Below the pieces are notes generated by a model that searched no databases, had not been told where the DNA came from, and worked only from the letters and a program-made list of their open reading frames with translations. The translations under genes were made by a program, and so were the position numbers. A stretch of 38,346 nt of DNA from Streptomyces longisporoflavus (GTDB lineage Bacteria > Actinomycetota > Actinomycetes > Streptomycetales > Streptomycetaceae), in NCBI RefSeq assembly GCF_014649775.1, contig NZ_BMTR01000042.1:1-38346 (forward strand), in the 5' to 3' direction. Every line of letters begins with the position of its first letter. Position 1 is the first letter of the stretch. Of the stretch, positions 33,836 to 38,346 are shown piece by piece.

Positions 33836-34312
33836 TCAGCGACGGTGGTGGTGCCCGCCGCGGCCCCAGGACTCGGTGTCCACGGTGCGGCGGTGGTCGT
33901 TGCGCAGGGTGGCTGTGTCGGCTCGGTTGTCCCACATGTAGTCGCGCCGGTCCTGGTAGAGGTCGGTGCGGGTGTCGCGGCCCATGCCGGAGTGGACCCT
34001 GACCGTCGCCCGGCCGGCGAGGCGTACGTCGTAAAAGCGGTAGCGATTGCCGTCGTTGTCGCGCAGTGTCCAGTTGCGCAGGTTGACCGCGTGGCGGGTG
34101 TGGTTAGTGATCTCGACCCATTCAGCGTTCAGTGACTGGTTGGTGTGGTTGTCGCGTCCGGGGCTGTCGGCCTGCACGGCGCTGATCTCGACCCGCGGAT
34201 GCCGGTGGTGGTCCCGGTCGGCTGCGGTGGCCGGCAGCGCGATGGCGGAGACGACAGTGCCGGCGGCCAGGGCCGTGGCGGCCATACGGCGGGCGGTCGA
34301 AGAAGCAGACAT
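33836..34312 (-). CDS. Secreted lamin-tail-domain protein
   Basis: A 158-residue protein with a Sec signal peptide (residues 1-31, hydrophobic AATALAAGTVVSAIALPA, cleavage after ATAA). The mature part is a lamin tail domain: VEISAVQADSPG, LNAEWVEITNHTRHAVNLRNW, TLRDNDGNRYRF and DYMWDNRADTATLRND. LTD proteins form a small Ig-like beta fold on the cell surface or in secreted nucleases; this one is the domain alone with a His/Arg-rich tail. GAGGGGA lies 8-9 nt before the ATG. Function unknown. Confidence 0.88.
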   Translation of the reverse strand: MSASSTARRMAATALAAGTVVSAIALPATAADRDHHRHPRVEISAVQADSPGRDNHTNQSLNAEWVEITNHTRHAVNLRNWTLRDNDGNRYRFYDVRLAGRATVRVHSGMGRDTRTDLYQDRRDYMWDNRADTATLRNDHRRTVDTESWGRGGHHHRR

Positions 34313-34953
34313 GAGTGATGTCCCCTCAAAAGCGGTGCCTCACCAGGCGTACCTGCCGGTGAGTGCGCGGTGCGGATACCCGGTCCGGTGCGGGCCGGGG
34401 ACACAAACTGTGAAGGTCCGGTGACGTCGACGGCAGGCCGCTCGCGATCAGTTACCAAGCACGGACATTTCCGTAACACTCGCCTGTACACCCCACATGC
34501 TCTGCACAGGCATGTACCGGACAACCACTGCAGGCCGCGCCTGCCTCCGGTCGGACGACAGCAAGCGGTTGCCGACACCGGTGGGCCGCCGGCAACATGC
34601 CGGCGGCTCCTCGCCCGAACGGGCGAGGAGCCTGCGTAACAGCCGGTCAGCCCCACTCCTCGCACAGGCAACCGTGCGTCGCACACCAAGACGGCAGGCA
34701 AGGGCAGCCCGCCGCCGGCACAGGCCGCCTGCCTCCAAGGCGTGCGGGGCTGAGGCCCGCGCCCGGCATCCGGCCTGCATCGGCCGCTTCGCCCGGAGGC
34801 GGCGTGACGCGGACAAGGCACCCAGACAGATCCCGGAAGGGCCCGCTCGATCTGGTCGGTGAAGCGGGCGCAGTCCAGCGGCCCGGCCTCACGGCGCAGC
34901 AGCAACTGCCACAAGTCGGCAGGCCAGCACGTGGGCGGAAGTGGCCTCAGCGC
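34313..34953. other. Gap with hairpins and coding debris
   Basis: No intact gene was found. Two perfect hairpins lie back to back: 34585-34594 with 34598-34607 (10-bp stem, 3-nt loop), and 34605-34617 with 34620-34632 (13-bp stem, 2-nt gap). On the minus strand near 34930-34845 the sequence WPADLWQLLLRREAGPLDCA and RFTDQIERALPG looks like the end of a gene I cannot identify. The lamin-tail promoter must lie near 34330-34380. Confidence 0.45.
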
Positions 34954-35337
34954 CGGGGCCGGTTCGAGAGGGTGGCCCGGAACGGAATACGCCGGTTTGC
35001 GGACATGGCGCGCCTGCGGTGGGAGGCTGGGAGTGTGCGGCCGCCGCCGCGCGGACTGCGGCGGCGGCCGCGGCGCGAGGGACCGAGGCTCCCCCTCGAT
35101 CGGGTCCTCGCGCCGAGCGCCCTCCGGGCGGCCCGGGCTGCGGGAAGCCCTCCTGGCCGCCCGGGAGGGCGGCGGCTGGAGCTGCCTCGTCGGCGATGCG
35201 GCTCCAGCCCGTCTCGTGAAAGCGTGCGCGTCTGTCACGGCTCGAGGGCTGGGAGCCTGCGATGTGGGCCCAAGACCCAACGTCACCTGGTCTGAGGGTA
35301 GAAGAAGAGCCGGGTTGATCGGAAGCGGGGCTGGTCG
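34954..35337. repeat. Structured non-coding repeat, long copy
   Basis: The 384-bp counterpart of 17993-18254. It shares both ends (CGGGGCCGG at the start, GATCGGAAGC-R-GGGC at the finish) and a 98-bp identical core (35160-35257), but keeps an extra block with three strong hairpins: 35037-35071 (14-bp perfect stem), 35072-35114 and 35118-35171. With the core stems at 35174-35209 and 35239-35257 this makes at least five consecutive stems. CGGGGCYGGT-CG occurs at both ends (34954, 35326), possibly a target duplication. The minus-strand frame through it looks incidental. Confidence 0.75.
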
Positions 35338-35716
35338 GGCGGTTCAGCTGGCTTCAGCCCGGGACTTGATGTGGGCCAGGCGGCAGGGATCGGCACCGGC
35401 ATGCGGAACTGCAGCAGCATCACCCGGCCCCCGACCTCGGCGACGAGCGCGCGGACACCACCACCAGCACCCGTGACGCGGTCAGGACCGCCCAGGTCAC
35501 CGCATCCGCATCGTCCCTGCGCTCCGCCGGCCCCACTTTCCTGACCAAGGCGCCTTTCTACCCTGCCCGCGACACGGTGCGCCCTGCACCTCTTCATGGT
35601 CGTCATTCGCCGTCACCGGGAGCGCAGCAGCCACGGCTGTCTGCGTACTCATCTGAGTGGCCCTGGCAAGATTTCCGTGAACTTGGGGAGTGCCACCGTG
35701 CACCGGTGTCGCCCCG
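35338..35716. other. Stretch without a supported gene
   Basis: A minus-strand segment near 35480-35360 reads VGGRVMLLQFRMPVPIPAAW, protein-like but isolated. No starts or family features were found. Confidence 0.35.
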
Positions 35717-36730
35717 TTATTGGTACCGGCGTCGGAGCAGGGCCATGAGGATGACGCGGTGGCGGAGCAATGGAACTCCCGCGCGTCCGGCCATGATCCG
35801 CTTCTGGAGCTTCAGGTCGGTGATGCGGCCTTCGTTGTCGCCCGAGTTGAACGGGTGGTGATGGCCTGGACGACTGCGGGTTGGTCGTCGCGGATGGCAT
35901 TGGCCAGGCTGACCAGGGCGGGAAGGCGGGAGGTCGCGATTTGCTCGAGCCAGTGTGTCAGCAAGGTGGCCTCGCGGGAGTCGAGCACGGCGGCGAACTG
36001 ACGCACCAGGTCGTGGGTTTGCTCCAGCTCCGGGCAGCACTCGAGCAGCCGCCTGAGTGCCTCGGTGGCGTGCAGGCCACGCCGGGATGGCGCGGTGCTG
36101 ATCCAGCGGGCGACCTGCCGGGGCCAGGGCGGTCGCTCGCGCGGTGTATCGATCGGCAGGCCCCGGCGCAGCGGCGCGATGGCCATCTTGACCCGCTGGT
36201 AGTGGCCCCGGTAACCCTTGGCGACGATCTCCTTGTGCAGCACCGTCGCACTGTGCTCGCCCGCCTCCCACCGCTGCCGCAGGTACTCCAGGTACGGATC
36301 GAGGCTGCTGGGCCGGCGCGAGCGGGTGCGGCATACGCATTCCTGCCAGGTGGCGGCTCGCGCGTATGTGCCCACGGTGCGCCTGTTCAAGCCCAGCTGG
36401 TGGGCTGCGGCGTGGAGTGAGATCCCGGTGTCGGTCACCGCGTGCACCGCCTCGAAGAGTATTTTCGCGTGGCAGCAAGCACGGGTGTCCGCCTGGTCGG
36501 ACGGTTCCGCCTGGCTCGGTGGCAGCGACGCCGCTTCAGGATCGGGGACTGCTGCGGGCAGGCAGCTGCGATGGGCGGCGGCAGCGTCCCCGACTCGCTT
36601 CGATAAGCCCTGCCACAGCTGCAAACGATCGCTGACCTGAATCGCATCCGTGGCACCGTCGGTGATGCCCTGCCGGTAGACCAGCGAGCCGTCCCGGCAG
36701 ACGACCTCAACACCGGGGCGGCTTCGTTTC
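35717..36730 (-). pseudogene. ISL3-family transposase, N-terminally truncated and frameshifted
   Basis: The match begins at RPGVEVVCRDGSLVYRQG (the second catalytic Asp region), runs through GATDAIQVSDRLQLWQGL, an internal helix-turn-helix (SLHAAAHQLGLNRRTVGTYAR) and RWISTAPSRRGLHATEAL, and shifts near 35862 into the frame FNSGDNEGRITDLKLQKRIM, holding the catalytic Glu, to the stop at 35717. The zinc-finger N-terminus and first Asp are missing. It is a different subgroup from the ISL3 tail at 11195. Confidence 0.82.
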
Positions 36731-36770
36731 ACCCCCCGCCCCAAGGCGGCGGTACCCACGAAGGAGACAG

Positions 36771-37283
36771 ATGGCGGCGCAGCAGGACGACCCGAAGCCT
36801 CAGCGCCCCGCCTTGCCGCGCGGCTGGCGACGGCACCTCGCACGGCTGCCCCTCGCCTTCTACCGCGTGGGTCTCGGCCCGCTGTTCGGCCAGCGTCTGC
36901 TGCTCCTCAACCACATCGGCCGCGCCAGCGGCCTCCGCAGGCGCGTGGTGCTGGAGGTCGTCGCCCACGACCCCGCACCGGGTACCGGGATCCTGGCCTC
37001 CGGCTTCGGGGCCGAAGCCGCCTGGTACCGCAATCTCCAGGCCGCCCCGAAGACCACGATCCAGGTCGCCAACCGCCACTACGCCGTCACCGCCGCCTTC
37101 CTCACCGCGGACGAGGGCGCAGAGATCATGCTCCGCTACGTTTCGGCCCATCCCCGCGCCGCCCGGCGCCCGTGTGCCTTCATGGGCTTCGACGTCGACG
37201 GCAGCACGGCCGCCTACCGGCGGGCCGGCCGCCAGATTCCCTTCGTGCGGCTCGACGCCGCACCGGGCCCACAGCGGCCATGA
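36771..37283 (+). CDS. Nitroreductase-type deazaflavin (F420)-dependent oxidoreductase
   Basis: A 170-residue protein of the DDN/nitroreductase split-barrel family. Visible pieces are the N-terminal helix (RLPLAFYRVGLGPLFGQRLL), HIGRASGLRRRVVLEVV (the TxGRxSGxxR-type F420 phosphate-binding loop), LASGFGAEAAWYRNLQAAP and QVANRHYAVTAAFL. Family members use F420H2 to reduce nitroimidazoles, quinones or coumarin-like compounds. GAAGGAG lies 7-8 nt before the ATG. It directly abuts the truncated ISL3 end, so its own promoter may have been replaced. It is intact. Confidence 0.9.
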   Translation: MAAQQDDPKPQRPALPRGWRRHLARLPLAFYRVGLGPLFGQRLLLLNHIGRASGLRRRVVLEVVAHDPAPGTGILASGFGAEAAWYRNLQAAPKTTIQVANRHYAVTAAFLTADEGAEIMLRYVSAHPRAARRPCAFMGFDVDGSTAAYRRAGRQIPFVRLDAAPGPQRP

Positions 37284-37560
37284 CGCACCTGCATCACCAC
37301 GCGCAATGGCAGGCGCGAGGACGAAGGAAGAGCACCCCTTCGCGGACGCTCCGGACAAGACCCCGCACAAGTTCCTGCCGGACGACGAACGGCCTCCGTG
37401 CGAGGCACTCTTTTCCGCTCCCCACTTTGGTGAGGATCGGGGTAGACGGTCCAGCCACGCCAGGCTGACCGTGCCGACAATGTCTGCCACGGAACGCGCC
37501 GGTCATATCCGTGGCGCGCGCTCAAGTCCACTGAGACCGCACACCGGTCAACGCGGGGCA
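37284..37560. other. Intergenic stretch
   Basis: Open frames exist on both strands, but none is protein-like. I see nothing to annotate here. Confidence 0.4.
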
Positions 37561-37800
37561 CTACTCGACCGGATCCTCCTCCGCGCGGCGAACCGCCTTC
37601 TTCGCTGCCATCTCAACCACATGCCGCGGCTGACTCGTCTCCTCGGCGTGCGTGGTCACGGCGGCCTGGAAGCGCTCGGCCGCGTCCGCCCATCGGCGCC
37701 ACTGCGCCGCGTACTCCTCGCCGTCGAGACCCGCGAGCGCCGCGCGCGCTTCTTCGCAGGATCGTTCCAGCATGATCAATTCATCGGTGATGTCAGCCAC
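37561..37800 (-). CDS. Small hypothetical protein, helical
   Basis: A 79-residue protein from GTG 37800 (ADITDELIMLERSCEEARA), with EYAAQWRRWADAAERFQAAV and a basic-acidic tail KKAVRRAEEDPVE. It is all helix, with no signal peptide, and resembles the short conserved Streptomyces helical proteins of unknown function. TAGGAT lies six bases before the GTG, so the transcript is probably leaderless. Confidence 0.7.
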   Translation of the reverse strand: MADITDELIMLERSCEEARAALAGLDGEEYAAQWRRWADAAERFQAAVTTHAEETSQPRHVVEMAAKKAVRRAEEDPVE

Positions 37801-37806
37801 GACCGG

Positions 37807-37812
37807 ATCCTA
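37807..37812 (-). promoter_or_regulatory. -10 box of a leaderless promoter
   Basis: On the minus strand TAGGAT is followed by six bases and the GTG at 37800. There is no clear -35 hexamer. Confidence 0.5.
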
Positions 37813-37924
37813 GACAGAACCGCGGTACGAACCGCCGTCCGGCACTACGGCGGGCGGGTAGTCACGCGCCCGGCTGGCGCGCCCCACGGTCCAAAGCGTC
37901 CAGTTCACCGGCCTCAACCTGGCA

Positions 37925-38137
37925 TCAGAAGGCCCCACCCATGATCACATCAACGACCGAACTGTTCACCAGCCACGGCAAGCACCGCTGCAGTAGTGGG
38001 CGCCAATGGGCCTGCCATGCGTCCAGAGGTGTCGACAGCATGAAGGGATGTCTGGCCGCATCGGCGAGAACCCGCGCCTTGTCACGAGGCTGATGATCGG
38101 GCGTACCCGTCCCCGACTTCTCCGTCGCCTGCATCAT
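37925..38137 (-). CDS. Possible small hypothetical protein
   Basis: A 70-residue frame from ATG 38137 (MMQATEKSGTGTPDHQPRD), with ARVLADAARHPFMLSTPLDA and WLVNSSVVDVIMGGAF. Third-position composition is coding-like, and it lies just after the TetR gene on the same strand. There is no ribosome site and no recognised family, so it may be a gene remnant. Confidence 0.3.
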   Translation of the reverse strand: MMQATEKSGTGTPDHQPRDKARVLADAARHPFMLSTPLDAWQAHWRPLLQRCLPWLVNSSVVDVIMGGAF

Positions 38138-38174
38138 TATCGCCGAAGCGCGCGGGCTCCCGTGTCGGGGCGAC

Positions 38175-38346
38175 CTATTGCCGCCAGGGTTCGGCCGTGG
38201 GGCGATCGGGCTGCGGGGTTCGCAGTTCCGCCAGGTGGCCGACGATGATGGCGTGCATGGCCTCCGGGGTTTCCATGTCCGGGCGCATCGCCGCGTGGAC
38301 GGCGAGCCCGTCCACCAGGGCATGCAGCCGGGCGGTCTCCCGGTCC
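38175..38346 (-). CDS. TetR-type regulator, C-terminal end (cut by window edge)
   Basis: The last 56 codons read RLHALVDGLAVHAAMRPDM and ETPEAMHAIIVGHLAEL, typical for the final helices of TetR-family ligand domains. The DNA-binding domain lies beyond the window. The stop is TAG at 38175-38177. Confidence 0.6.
   Translation of the reverse strand, partial: DRETARLHALVDGLAVHAAMRPDMETPEAMHAIIVGHLAELRTPQPDRPTAEPWRQ

Noticed and set aside
34129..35286. 385-residue minus-strand frame through the structured repeat
   Set aside because: Part is antisense of the lamin-tail region and the rest crosses hairpins; the portion shared by both repeat copies is explained by structural rather than coding conservation.
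34954..35337. Streptomyces telomere-like palindromes
   Set aside because: The loops and stems do not match the conserved telomere hairpins I know, and the element is internal and duplicated in the same orientation.
1..38346. CRISPR arrays, tRNA or rRNA genes
   Set aside because: No regularly spaced repeats and no recognisable tRNA cloverleaf or rRNA sequence seen on either strand.

Overview
The window reads as a high-GC actinomycete, almost certainly Streptomyces. Coding regions have GC-rich third positions and frequent GTG starts. Several genes look leaderless, with a TAnnnT box 6-7 nt before the start codon. Actinomycete-typical families include DUF5133, a TipAL-type MerR regulator, a Pkn-type kinase, an F420-type nitroreductase, and a fused urease gamma/beta gene with no ureE. 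The number of insertion-sequence remnants and broken genes suggests a chromosome arm or plasmid under decay rather than core chromosome.

Layout. 0.8-5.3 kb: a secreted nuclease-like gene with a strong terminator, a YwqG-like gene, a decayed cluster (P-loop kinase with an amber stop, a frameshifted partner gene, a further fragment, an IS3 tail) and a GNAT acetyltransferase. 5.7-7.6 kb: an IS1182-type element with inverted repeats and a possible 5-bp target duplication; its transposase is frameshifted. 7.9-9.5 kb: two coupled DUF3995-like membrane genes, the second cut by a mosaic IS3 remnant. 9.5-11.4 kb: a divergent NmrA-like reductase / TetR pair with two operator-like dyads, then an ISL3 tail. 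11.5-14.0 kb: a Ser/Thr kinase with a shifted C-terminal domain, and a small hypothetical gene. 14.1-15.4 kb: an apparently intact IS3 element. 15.6-17.0 kb: a VOC gene overlapping a TipAL-type MerR gene behind a MerR-type promoter. 17.4-20 kb: an IS graveyard (IS5, IstB, IS3) with a tyrosine recombinase remnant and the first copy of a structured non-coding repeat. 20.4-27.1 kb: DUF5133, then ureAB-ureC-ureF-ureG-ureD-pncA. 27.5-30.3 kb: a MepB gene, an IstB tail and a PAS-GAF-PP2C phosphatase. 30.9-32.5 kb: a coupled dprA/comF-like pair, both broken. 32.7-38.3 kb: an IS630 tail, small genes, a secreted lamin-tail protein, the longer copy of the structured repeat, an ISL3 remnant, a deazaflavin-dependent nitroreductase, and a TetR gene cut by the window edge.

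Function. The only clear pathway is nitrogen release: urease plus maturation factors, followed by nicotinamidase, both of which yield ammonia. However, ureC lacks one base exactly in a nickel-ligand histidine codon, so urease would be inactive unless this is a sequence error. Single lesions in several genes (amber codons in the kinase and dprA; shifts in ureC, the Ser/Thr kinase, comF and the IS1182 transposase) mean that either decay is active or the assembly has residual errors. The best candidate for something undescribed is the structured repeat at 17993-18254 and 34954-35337. Its copies share a 98-bp identical core of nested hairpins and common ends, and contain no plausible gene.
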